Positions 1 through 6,883 of a stretch of DNA of 16,151 nt are shown here, piece after piece; the stretch's first letter is position 1, and each line of letters starts with the position of its first letter. The DNA is from Rhodoferax sp. UBA4409 (lineage in GTDB: Bacteria; Pseudomonadota; Gammaproteobacteria; Burkholderiales; Burkholderiaceae_C). A model generated the notes under the pieces. That model was not told the DNA's origin. It saw only the letters and a list, made by a program, of their open reading frames with translations, and ran no database searches. The stretch covers positions 1,195 to 17,345 of the forward strand of contig DGQR01000204.1 of the NCBI GenBank assembly GCA_002390825.1, given 5' to 3'. The translations under genes and the position numbers were made by a program.

Positions 1-1
1 C

Positions 2-802
2 TACGCCTGCGACGAAACGCCCGAGCTGATGCCCGCCCCCATCTACTACGCCCACCGCCTGGTAGAGCGGCAAGCCCAACTGCGCAAAGATGGCCGCCTG
101 CCCTTCTTGCGCCCCGACGCCAAGAGCCAGGTGACCATGCGCTATGTGGACGGCAAGCCCCACAGCATCGACACCGTGGTGCTGTCTACCCAGCATAGCC
201 CTGACCAGTCTGAGACCCAGCACAAGATGAAGGCCTCGTTCACCGAAGCCATCATTGAAGAAATCATCAAGCCGGTATTGCCCAAAGAGTGGCTGCAAAA
301 CACCCGCTACCTGATCAACCCCACCGGCCGCTTTGTGATCGGTGGCCCCCAAGGTGATTGCGGCCTGACCGGTCGCAAAATCATTGTGGACACCTATGGT
401 GGCGCTTGCCCCCACGGCGGTGGCGCGTTCTCCGGCAAAGACCCGTCCAAGGTGGACCGCTCTGCCGCGTATGCTGCCCGTTATGTTGCAAAAAACATTG
501 TGAAAGCCGGCCTGGCCAAGCAGTGCCAGATCCAGGTGGCCTATGCGATTGGTGTGGCAAAGCCGATGAACGTGACCGTGTACACCGAAGGCACCGGCGT
601 GATCCCGGATGAGCAGATCGCCGCCCTGGTGAACGAACACTTTGACCTGCGTCCCAAGGGCATCATCCAGATGCTGGACCTGCTCCGCCCCATCTACGAG
701 AAAACGGCGGCGTACGGCCACTTCGGCCGCGAAGAGCCCGAATTCACCTGGGAACGCACCGACAAAGCCGCCGCTTTGCGCGCAGCCGCTGGCCTGAAGT
801 AA
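2..802 (+). CDS. metK: S-adenosylmethionine synthase, C-terminal part (5' end outside window)
   Basis: MetK makes S-adenosylmethionine from methionine and ATP in the cytosol. The reading frame is open from base 2 and gives 266 residues, about two thirds of the usual ~390. It enters at YACDETPELMPAPI, the middle of the family, and carries the hallmark segments RPDAKSQVT, VLSTQHS, NPTGRFVIGGP, GDCGLTGRKIIVDTYGG, HGGGAFSGKDPSKVDRSAAY and the end TAAYGHFGREEPEFTWERTDKA. The GGGAFSGKD phosphate-binding loop is intact. I recall these blocks as nearly identical in E. coli MetK. The TAA stop is at 800-802, 18 bases before the next gene, so read-through into the glycosyltransferase genes is possible although the functions are unrelated. 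The promoter and any SAM-responsive leader lie outside the window. Confidence 0.97.
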   Translation, partial: YACDETPELMPAPIYYAHRLVERQAQLRKDGRLPFLRPDAKSQVTMRYVDGKPHSIDTVVLSTQHSPDQSETQHKMKASFTEAIIEEIIKPVLPKEWLQNTRYLINPTGRFVIGGPQGDCGLTGRKIIVDTYGGACPHGGGAFSGKDPSKVDRSAAYAARYVAKNIVKAGLAKQCQIQVAYAIGVAKPMNVTVYTEGTGVIPDEQIAALVNEHFDLRPKGIIQMLDLLRPIYEKTAAYGHFGREEPEFTWERTDKAAALRAAAGLK

Positions 803-820
803 ACCCGATCCCCCGTACCC

Positions 821-2062
821 ATGAATATCCAGACACAACGCTTCATTGACCGCTGGGCAGGCCAGCTCCTGTGCGGCGCGGTGTCAGGATGGGTCAAGTT
901 GACCGGCATGTTCGGTGCACCGGCGCGCATGTCGGCCACACCGAAAAACATCCTGGTGATCTTGCTCTCCGAGATGGGAAGCATCGTGCTCGCGGGTCCG
1001 ATGTTTGCGGCATTGCGCCGCCAATACCCCGGGGCTGCGATCCACATCCTGCAACTCAAAAAGAACCAAGAAGTCTCCAAGCTTCTGTCGTTGACGGATG
1101 TCGCCCACATGCACACTCTGGACGACAGTTCGGGCGCATCGCTGATCAGCGACATCTTGAAAGTCAGCCTGCAGATGCGCCGCATCGGGCTGGACGCAGT
1201 GATTGACTGTGAGCTGTTTTCTCGGGTGAGCGCCCTGCTGTCGTTCAGCACCGGCGCGCCCGTGCGGGTGGGCTTCACGCCGCACACCCAAGAGGGCCTG
1301 TATCGCGGAAGCTTCATCAACCACAGCATTCCCTACAACCCTTACCAGCACATCAGCAAACAGTTTTTGTCGCTGGTGGATGCACTGCAGTCGCCGGAGG
1401 CCATGCCCCGCAACCGCGCAGGTGCCATCCGTGAAATTCCGTCGGAGCCCGAGCTGTCGGTTCCGTTCAGCGCCGATGAACTGCGCAGCTACCGCCAGAA
1501 GGTGGAGGCGGATCACCCCGTGACCGCAAACCGCGCCTTGGTGCTGGTCTACGCGGGCGGCGGCATCCTGCCGGAGCGCGCTTGGCCTGCCAGCCATTAC
1601 GCGCGGGTGGTTCAGGGCTTGTGCAATGCCGGATACGCCGTGGGCCTGATCGGGTTGAAAGACGATGCTGAGCTGGCACGTGACCTCAAAACTCAAGTCG
1701 GCACCGAGGCCTGTATTGACCTGACCGGCTACACCAAAAGCATCCGAGAGCTGCTGATGCTGATGCATGCCAGCCGCCTGCTGATCACCAACGACGGTGG
1801 CCCCAGCCACTTTGCGACGGTCACCCCCATCCAGACCATGGTGTTTTTCGGCCCCGAAACCGGCAAGCTGTACGGTCCCTTGGGCAAAAAAACCATCATT
1901 CTGGAGAGCGGCATTGCCTGCTCGCCGTGTTTGACGGCCTACAACCACCGCCTCACCTTCTGCGACGGTGACAACCAGTGTCTCAAGCGGATTGCACCCG
2001 ACCCGGTGCTGGCGCAAGCCCTGCAGTACCTGGGCACCGCTGTCGAGAGCCCCGCTGCATGA
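821..2062 (+). CDS. Glycosyltransferase family 9 (heptosyltransferase-like) protein
   Basis: A 413-residue GT-B fold glycosyltransferase of the GT9 (ADP-heptose:LPS heptosyltransferase-like) family, probably acting on lipopolysaccharide or another envelope glycan at the inner membrane's cytosolic face. A ~40-residue leader precedes the first Rossmann strand KNILVILLSEMGSIVLAGP (42-60). The C-terminal donor-binding half shows YAGGGILPERAWPASHYARV, LIGLKDD and the diagnostic LITNDGGPSHFATVTPIQTMV with FFGPE. Near the end come the spaced cysteines CSPC, FC and QC typical of one GT9 branch. The first motif reads MGS where WaaC-type enzymes have MGD with a catalytic aspartate. No clear Shine-Dalgarno precedes the ATG, which lies 18 bases after metK. 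The stop overlaps the next gene's start (ATGA at 2059-2062), so the two are probably coupled. Acceptor and donor cannot be told from sequence. Confidence 0.88.
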   Translation: MNIQTQRFIDRWAGQLLCGAVSGWVKLTGMFGAPARMSATPKNILVILLSEMGSIVLAGPMFAALRRQYPGAAIHILQLKKNQEVSKLLSLTDVAHMHTLDDSSGASLISDILKVSLQMRRIGLDAVIDCELFSRVSALLSFSTGAPVRVGFTPHTQEGLYRGSFINHSIPYNPYQHISKQFLSLVDALQSPEAMPRNRAGAIREIPSEPELSVPFSADELRSYRQKVEADHPVTANRALVLVYAGGGILPERAWPASHYARVVQGLCNAGYAVGLIGLKDDAELARDLKTQVGTEACIDLTGYTKSIRELLMLMHASRLLITNDGGPSHFATVTPIQTMVFFGPETGKLYGPLGKKTIILESGIACSPCLTAYNHRLTFCDGDNQCLKRIAPDPVLAQALQYLGTAVESPAA

Positions 2063-2541
2063 ACGGGCTGCAACGCATCGTGCTGTGGGCCCTCGGGCTG
2101 CTGGAGCGCTACCGGTACATCAAGTTCGGCATTGTGGGGGCGAGTGGCACCGTGGTGAACCTGGCGGTACTGCATTTCGGTCATGAGTTTTTGTTCAACG
2201 AGATCGAATCCGGCTACAACAAGCCCTACTTTTCATTGGTGCTGGCGATTGCGCTGGCAACCCTGAACAACTTCACATGGAACCGGCTGTGGACCTGGTC
2301 CGACCGGGTAAAAACGCTGGAAGCCGGCGAAGTGCAACCCGTCAGCCTGCGCTTGCTGGGCATGGAGTTCGGGCAGTACGTCACCGCATCGGCATTCGGC
2401 AGTGGCATGCAATATGTATTGACCTTGCTGCTGTCCGGTAGCATGGACTACCGGCTGGCCAACATCATTGCCATCCTGGCAGCGAGTGTCAGCAACTTTC
2501 TGGCCAACGACCGGTGGACGTTCAAGCGTCACCGCGACTGA
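2059..2541 (+). CDS. GtrA-like polytopic membrane protein
   Basis: A 160-residue GtrA/DPMS-type membrane protein. Members are proposed to flip or help deliver polyprenyl-phosphate-linked sugars used by periplasmic glycosyltransferases. The start chosen is the ATG at 2059 overlapping the upstream stop, because the family begins shortly before the segment RYIKFGIVGASGTVVNLAVL. In-frame codons further upstream lie inside the GT9 gene. Four hydrophobic helices are visible: about residues 20-40, 55-72, 100-120 and 130-150. The family signatures TLNNFTWNRLWTW after helix 2 and SVSNFLANDRWTFKR at the C-terminus are both present. An ArnT-like transferase 90 bases downstream, which would use a polyprenyl-phosphate sugar donor, makes a lipid-linked sugar role plausible. 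No GtrB-type polyprenyl-phosphate sugar synthase is in the window. Confidence 0.85.
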   Translation: MNGLQRIVLWALGLLERYRYIKFGIVGASGTVVNLAVLHFGHEFLFNEIESGYNKPYFSLVLAIALATLNNFTWNRLWTWSDRVKTLEAGEVQPVSLRLLGMEFGQYVTASAFGSGMQYVLTLLLSGSMDYRLANIIAILAASVSNFLANDRWTFKRHRD

Positions 2542-2631
2542 CGGCCATCCGCTGCGCCAAGGCCATGGCACGGCGCACAACCGCTCCGGTACCCACGGCA
2601 TCCACAGGCCTACAACCCCGCCGCTCTTTTT

Positions 2632-4401
2632 ATGCCAAATAAGCAAATAGCCCCCGCCGATATTGCGTGGTTAGCTCTTGTTTTTATAGCAAGCACTTTG
2701 TATCTCTTGGGATTGGGCGGTAGCTACGCCCCCACCAATGGCGACGAAATGGTCTACATCCATATCGCCCGCATGACTGCTGAGAGCGGTCACTGGCTGC
2801 CGCTGCAGTCCGAGCTGGTAGGCACCCGTAACACCAAGCCGCCCCTGCTGATCTGGCAGGCCATGGTGGCAGGCGGCTGGGGAGAGACCTGGAGCTTGTT
2901 TGCATTGCGCCTGCCCAGCATTGCCTACACCTTTGCCACCACCGCCCTGCTGGCGTTTTTTGCCTACCGGATGAGCGAGGCGTCGAGCCGGCTGCGCACC
3001 GCCTGTGTAGCCGCTGCCCTGTACCTGCTGTTTTTCTCCACCTTCCGTTACGGGCGGGTGTACCTCACCTCTGCGCCCGAGACCTTCTGGCTGGCCTTGC
3101 CCATGTGGTGGATGCTGTGGCTGCGCCTGCGCGTTAGCACCTTCGACCGCGGGCACGCCGCGGAGACCACGCCCGGCCCCGTGGCCCACACCCTGTTCGG
3201 CATTGCGATGGGCTTGGGCGCGGCCTACAAGTCTTTTGCCTTGGTGGCACCGGCCGCTGCCGCCTTGTGGTGCGCGGTGCTGCTGAGCACGCCTTGGAGC
3301 TGGCGCACCGCGGTGCGCACCACGCTGGGGTGCGGCTGGAGCGCTGTGCTGGGCTTGGGAATTTTTGCGTTGTGGTTTGTGCTGGACCCGGACCCCGCCA
3401 GTGTCTGGCAAGAGTTTGTGGTGGCAGAAAACGCGGGCAAGATGTCCAGCAGCATGGGCTACTGGCAGGCTGCGCTGTCGGGCCCTTACCCGATGTGGAC
3501 GCAGCTGCTGGCCTACCCGTCAAACGGCGGCTTGTTGGCGCTGCCGGTGCTGGGCTTTTGCCTGCTGGCACTGCGCCACACAGGGCAGCTGCGCCGCCAC
3601 TCAAACCTGAGTCCGGCGCTCTGGGTCTTGCTGCCCTGGATCGTGGTGTGGCTGGTGGTGTTCACCGTGCCCAACCAGCGCTCGGAGCGCTATGTCATTC
3701 CCGCCATGCCAGCGGTGGCGATTGCCATGGCATTGGTGTGGGACCGGCTGCCCCGCCTGTGGTTCTGGCTCACCTTGCTGATCACAGCCCCGGCATTGGT
3801 GATGCTCGGTCGCATTAGCTGGGTGATGGGTAACTTGTCGATGGCATCCACCAGCGAAGTTGCTATTACTTTGATAGCTGCAGGCGCAGGTATTACGGCG
3901 GCTATCGCCGGTTTTTATCGAAAATCATGGGCGGGCAATGCCAGCCTTGTAGCGGTGTTGGCGGTGTATGGCTGCTTCACCCTCATGGTGCAGCCTATCT
4001 CGAAGGACGAAGCGGGCTACAGCCCGGCCATAGAAGCGCGGATGAAGGGCCAGCGGGTCGCCGTGCCCAACGGGTTCACCGGGCAGTACGAGCGCTATCA
4101 CTTCCAGCTACATGGAGCGCGCATCACGCCCTATGACGCCGAAGGCCGCAACACCGGCGCGCTCTACCCCGAGATGCCGCCCAAGGAACGGCTGGTGCGC
4201 TTGCTGAATGAATTTGATGCCGTGGTCTGGCTGCAGGAAGACTTGAACGAGCCGCCTTCGTGCCTGCCCGATTGCACCCAGCTGGCGCAGCGCTGGCACG
4301 TGAAGAGCCGCCACAAGGACGGCGAGGTCACGCTGGATAACCTCTGGCAGGTGCAGGACTGGCTGTTCCGCCGCGAGTGGCTACTCACAGCCGCCCGATA
4401 A
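2632..4401 (+). CDS. ArnT-like (GT83/PMT-type) membrane glycosyltransferase
   Basis: A 589-residue polytopic protein resembling ArnT, which transfers a sugar from undecaprenyl phosphate to lipid A or LPS at the periplasmic face. After the first transmembrane helix (about 11-28) a periplasmic loop holds the acidic pair of NGDEM (D38-E39) and the block TRNTKPPLLIW (K69), the expected order of the ArnT DE and KPPL motifs. About eleven more hydrophobic helices follow to residue ~440, then a ~150-residue C-terminal soluble domain ending in LFRREWL. No Shine-Dalgarno is visible before the ATG (the preceding bases are pyrimidine-rich), and I find no better in-frame start. Residues ~4-22 and ~410-428 are encoded by copies of a dispersed repeat listed separately. 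The lipid-linked donor sugar and acceptor are unknown. A terminator after the stop codon was not seen on this strand. Confidence 0.85.
   Translation: MPNKQIAPADIAWLALVFIASTLYLLGLGGSYAPTNGDEMVYIHIARMTAESGHWLPLQSELVGTRNTKPPLLIWQAMVAGGWGETWSLFALRLPSIAYTFATTALLAFFAYRMSEASSRLRTACVAAALYLLFFSTFRYGRVYLTSAPETFWLALPMWWMLWLRLRVSTFDRGHAAETTPGPVAHTLFGIAMGLGAAYKSFALVAPAAAALWCAVLLSTPWSWRTAVRTTLGCGWSAVLGLGIFALWFVLDPDPASVWQEFVVAENAGKMSSSMGYWQAALSGPYPMWTQLLAYPSNGGLLALPVLGFCLLALRHTGQLRRHSNLSPALWVLLPWIVVWLVVFTVPNQRSERYVIPAMPAVAIAMALVWDRLPRLWFWLTLLITAPALVMLGRISWVMGNLSMASTSEVAITLIAAGAGITAAIAGFYRKSWAGNASLVAVLAVYGCFTLMVQPISKDEAGYSPAIEARMKGQRVAVPNGFTGQYERYHFQLHGARITPYDAEGRNTGALYPEMPPKERLVRLLNEFDAVVWLQEDLNEPPSCLPDCTQLAQRWHVKSRHKDGEVTLDNLWQVQDWLFRREWLLTAAR
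2641..2697 (-). repeat. Dispersed repeat, copy A, inside the 5' end of the ArnT-like gene
   Basis: On the - strand, landmarks TTGCTAT, AGCT, CGCA and GGCTAT occur with the same spacing, without gaps, as in the copy at 3856-3915. The element begins 9 bases after the ArnT-like start codon and supplies the codons for residues ~4-22. Membership in a Comamonadaceae intergenic repeat family is from memory; the internal similarity is seen directly. Confidence 0.5.
3856..3915 (+). repeat. Dispersed repeat, copy B, inside the ArnT-like gene
   Basis: Contains TTGCTATTACTTTGATAGC followed by CGCA and CGGCGGCTAT. It shares TTTGATAGCTGC and GCGCA at identical spacing with the intergenic copy at 9582-9650 (other strand), and the outer landmarks with copy A. 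It is read through in frame, encoding about residues 410-428 (AITLIAAGAGITAAIAG), a hydrophobic segment near the last membrane helices. Confidence 0.6.
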
Positions 4402-4410
4402 ACACCCGAG

Positions 4411-4431
4411 AAAAGGCCCGCTTGCAGGCCT
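4411..4431 (-). terminator. Rho-independent terminator of the aroE-like gene
   Basis: On the - strand AGGCCTG, loop CAAG, CGGGCCT forms a 7-bp stem with one G-U pair, followed by TTT. The left arm starts within the TAG stop codon of the aroE-like gene. This closes the TRAP/aroQ/aroE unit and separates it from the convergent ArnT-like gene. Confidence 0.65.
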
Positions 4432-5269
4432 ACTGGTATTGCAGCGTTGCCAGCGAACGCAGCTCATCGGCGCTGGTACTGGGCAGGCCAAAGTACTCCA
4501 GATACGCCGGAATCTGCTCAAACAACATGTCCGAGCCCACCTGCACCTGGCAGCCACGTGCAATGGCTGCCGCCAGAAACGCGGTGGTCTCGGTTTTCAT
4601 GACCACCTCGCCCACAAAGGTGCTGGCTGACAGCCGCGAGACATCCAGGGGCATCGGGTCACCATCGTTCATGCCCAGAGGCGTGGCGTTCACGACCAGG
4701 TCAAAACCTGCCGGATCGGTGGACCCGGTGGTGACCTCGATCTGAGGGTAGTGCTGGCTCAGGCGTGCTGCCAGCCCCTCAGCGGCCTCTGCATTCACAT
4801 CAAACAGCGCCAGTGCCGACAGGCCTTCGGCTGCCAGCGATGCGGCAATCGCACAGCCCACGCCACCGCTCCCCACCACCAAAGCGCGTGCGCCCTTCAG
4901 CACCAGCCCTTTGCGCAGCACTCCGCGCACGAAGCCGGCGCCATCGAACATGTCGCCTTGCAACTGGCCTTGCGGCCCCAGGCGCACGGCGTTGCAGGCA
5001 CCTGCAATCTGGGCTGTGGGCGAGAGCTCGTCCACCAGCGTGGTGGTGGTCACCTTGTGCGGCATGGTGATCAAGGCGCCCCGGATGTTGGAGAGCTTGA
5101 ACACGCTGCGCAAGAAGGCGGGAAAATCTTCGGGCTTGGAGCCCATGGGGACCACCACCGCATTGACCCCGGCTTTTTCAAACCAGGGGTTGTAGATCAT
5201 GGGCGCCTTGAAGGCGTGGGTCGGGTAACCGAGGTGAACAATGAGCTCTGTATTGCCGTTGATGATCAT
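4430..5269 (-). CDS. Shikimate/quinate dehydrogenase-like protein (AroE paralogue)
   Basis: A 279-residue AroE-fold protein, a NAD(P)-dependent oxidoreductase of shikimate/quinate-like substrates. Conserved parts are MPHK with catalytic K72, CNAV (N93), GDMFDGAGF with the catalytic D109 (the usual NTD reads MFD), the glycine-rich loop VVGSGGVG (131-138), VVNATPLGM (192-200) and the C-terminal GSDMLFEQIPAYLEYFG. Two features are unusual. The carboxylate-binding SxS motif near the N-terminus reads HAFKAP, so both serines are missing. The residue ending beta-2 of the Rossmann domain is D157 (LFDVN), which in related quinate dehydrogenases goes with NAD preference and catabolic use. The start overlaps the aroQ-like stop (ATGA). 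This is probably a catabolic or specialised paralogue, not the biosynthetic AroE. Fold is certain, substrate is not. Confidence 0.85.
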   Translation of the reverse strand: MIINGNTELIVHLGYPTHAFKAPMIYNPWFEKAGVNAVVVPMGSKPEDFPAFLRSVFKLSNIRGALITMPHKVTTTTLVDELSPTAQIAGACNAVRLGPQGQLQGDMFDGAGFVRGVLRKGLVLKGARALVVGSGGVGCAIAASLAAEGLSALALFDVNAEAAEGLAARLSQHYPQIEVTTGSTDPAGFDLVVNATPLGMNDGDPMPLDVSRLSASTFVGEVVMKTETTAFLAAAIARGCQVQVGSDMLFEQIPAYLEYFGLPSTSADELRSLATLQYQ

Positions 5270-5712
5270 TTTTTCGCAGCTTTCGCCGCAGACACCCCGG
5301 CGCGCAGGGCCAGCAGGTAGCTGTCCGCGCCGAAGCCTGCGATCTGGCCCTTGACGATTTCCGCGAACACAGACTTGTGGCGGAATTCCTCACGGGCGTG
5401 AATATTGGACATGTGCAACTCGACGATGGGGCAGGTCAGGATGGCCAGCGCGTCGCGGATGCCATAGCTGTAGTGCGTCCAGGCGCCGGCGTTGATGAGG
5501 ACTGCGTCCACACCGTCGACGAAACCCTGGTGAATGCGCTCGCACATGGCGCCTTCATGGTTGGTTTGAAAGGTCTCCACCTCCACACCCAGTTCGCAGC
5601 CCAAGGCCGTCAGGTCGGCGTTGATTTCATCGAGCGTGATGGTGCCGTACTGCACCGGGTCGCGCTTGCCGAACATGTTGTGGTTAATGCCGTGGAGCAT
5701 CAGGACTTTCAT
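5266..5712 (-). CDS. Type II 3-dehydroquinate dehydratase-like protein (AroQ paralogue)
   Basis: A 148-residue type II dehydroquinase-like protein; the family converts 3-dehydroquinate to 3-dehydroshikimate as a cytosolic dodecamer. The start at 5712 is chosen over an in-frame ATG nine codons upstream because AGAGG sits 5 bases before it and the family begins right at MKVLMLHG. The expected active-site residues all appear: Asn in HGIN, Arg in GKRDP, Tyr in QYG, QTNHEG, Asn in INAGAW, His in THYS, VELHMSNIHAREEFR with catalytic His and the substrate Arg. Deviations sit in the lid and pocket: NGPNLN becomes HGINHN, and AYTHTSVALRD becomes AWTHYSYGIRD. Its place between dctP and an aroE-like gene points to catabolism of an imported ring acid. 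A separate biosynthetic aroQ probably exists elsewhere. Exact substrate unproven. Confidence 0.88.
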   Translation of the reverse strand: MKVLMLHGINHNMFGKRDPVQYGTITLDEINADLTALGCELGVEVETFQTNHEGAMCERIHQGFVDGVDAVLINAGAWTHYSYGIRDALAILTCPIVELHMSNIHAREEFRHKSVFAEIVKGQIAGFGADSYLLALRAGVSAAKAAKK

Positions 5713-5741
5713 ACAAACCTCTAGAGAAGATGGAATCAAAC

Positions 5742-5769
5742 GCGGAGCAGTCCTTGCAGGCCGCTCCGC
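5742..5769 (-). promoter_or_regulatory. Intercistronic hairpin between dctP and the aroQ-like gene
   Basis: GCGGAGC (5742-5748) and GCTCCGC (5763-5769) form a perfect 7-bp stem, with an inner CCT/AGG pairing in the loop. It starts 9 bases after the dctP stop. No T-run follows on the - strand, so it looks more like an mRNA-stabilising or partial attenuating structure than a full terminator. Such elements often allow more binding protein than downstream enzyme. Confidence 0.5.
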
Positions 5770-5778
5770 ACGGTGTGA

Positions 5779-6783
5779 TTACTTGCGCATCTTGGCCAAC
5801 TCGGCCTGCACATCAGCCACGACGGTGCCCAAGGCAGCGCTGTGCTTGTCGATCACGGGCTTCATCTTCTCACGCAGCTTGGCGATTTCTGCGGCTGGCA
5901 GAGTCGTCACGTTCATGCCGTTTTTCTTGAGCAACTCGAGGTTGTTGTTCAAGGCGGCACGGTTGGCTTCACGCTGGGCTTTCACCGCTTCGTCGGCGGA
6001 CTCGTCGATGATTTTCTTTTCAGCAGCAGACATGGTGTCCCAGACCTTTTTGCTGAAGATCACGGACTGGGGGTTGTACTGGTGGTTGGTGAGGGCCACG
6101 TTCTTTTGCACCTCCCAGAACTTGTTAGCGGCAATCACGGCAATGGGGTTCTCCTGGCCGTCAATCGCGCCCTGCTCCAGAGCAGCGTACACCTCAGGGA
6201 ATGGCAGCGGTGTGGGGTTCGCGCCCAAAGCCTTCACCCAGTCCACGTTGATGGCGTTGGGGATCACACGCAGCTTCAGGCCGGCGATGTCGTCCACCTT
6301 GGTGATGACCTTTTTACCGGTGGTGATGTTGCGGAAACCCAGCTCCCAGTAAGACAGGCCGACGATGCCACGGTCCGCCAAGGCAGCGTGCATTTTCTGG
6401 CCGATGGGGCCGTCCACAATCGCGTCGGCTTCTTTCTCGTTGGCAAACAGAAAGGGGAAGTCAAACACCTCGAGGGCCTTCACTTCGCTGGCCAGAATGC
6501 CGGAGTTCATCACGGCCATTTCCACGGTACCGCCCTTGAGTGCGGACAGGGTGGCTTGGTCGCTGCCCAAGGATCCGTTCAAGAACAACTGCACTTTGAT
6601 CTTGCCACCGGACTTGGCTTCGACCGCGGATGCGAACTTGCGCATACCGGCCACCGCGGGGTGACCTTCGGGGCTGTTCAGGCCGAATTTGATGGTGCGC
6701 TCTTTGATGTCCTGGGCCGATGCCAGCCCACAAGCGGCCAATGCCACGGTTGCCAAGACGGATTTGATAAACAGTCGCTTCAT
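5779..6783 (-). CDS. dctP: TRAP transporter substrate-binding protein, DctP family
   Basis: The 334-residue periplasmic receptor of a TRAP transporter, which captures a carboxylate ligand and passes it to the DctQM membrane complex. A signal peptide covers residues 1-23 (MKRLFIKSVLATVALAACGL, cleavage likely ASA|QD); the embedded LAAC at 15-18 also fits a lipobox, so lipoprotein processing cannot be excluded. Family landmarks are FLNGSLGSDQ, the segment around FDFPFLF, GFRNITT, and GLKLRVIPN, where R172 is the conserved arginine expected to bind the ligand carboxylate; then FPEVYAALEQGAIDGQENP. AGGAGA lies 7 bases before the ATG. The gene follows dctM by 100 bases, long enough for its own promoter, although I saw only weak boxes. 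It lies directly before the aroQ-like and aroE-like genes, which suggests a shared substrate. Confidence 0.95.
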   Translation of the reverse strand: MKRLFIKSVLATVALAACGLASAQDIKERTIKFGLNSPEGHPAVAGMRKFASAVEAKSGGKIKVQLFLNGSLGSDQATLSALKGGTVEMAVMNSGILASEVKALEVFDFPFLFANEKEADAIVDGPIGQKMHAALADRGIVGLSYWELGFRNITTGKKVITKVDDIAGLKLRVIPNAINVDWVKALGANPTPLPFPEVYAALEQGAIDGQENPIAVIAANKFWEVQKNVALTNHQYNPQSVIFSKKVWDTMSAAEKKIIDESADEAVKAQREANRAALNNNLELLKKNGMNVTTLPAAEIAKLREKMKPVIDKHSAALGTVVADVQAELAKMRK

Positions 6784-6883
6784 GAGTTGTCTCCTGGACA
6801 GTTAGAAATGTAAAAAGCAGGCGTACGCGGTGAATAAGAATCCTGAGCGTGGCGTACCCATCACGCACAGGCTTGGAACCACA

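Noticed and set aside
1..30. SAM riboswitch or other leader for metK
   Set aside because: The window starts inside metK, so its leader is not available.
884..2017. Long open frame on the - strand opposite the GT9 gene
   Set aside because: It is antisense to a protein with clear GT9 motifs, its translation is His/Gln/Arg-rich with no recognisable fold, and the frame is kept open by GC-rich codon bias.
5713..5739. Nine extra codons at the start of the aroQ-like gene (MIPSSLEVC)
   Set aside because: They would place the AGAGG ribosome binding site inside the coding region, and the family starts at MKVLMLHG.
5842..6813. 323-codon open frame on the + strand opposite dctP
   Set aside because: Antisense to a full-length DctP with signal peptide and Shine-Dalgarno; no domain pattern is visible.
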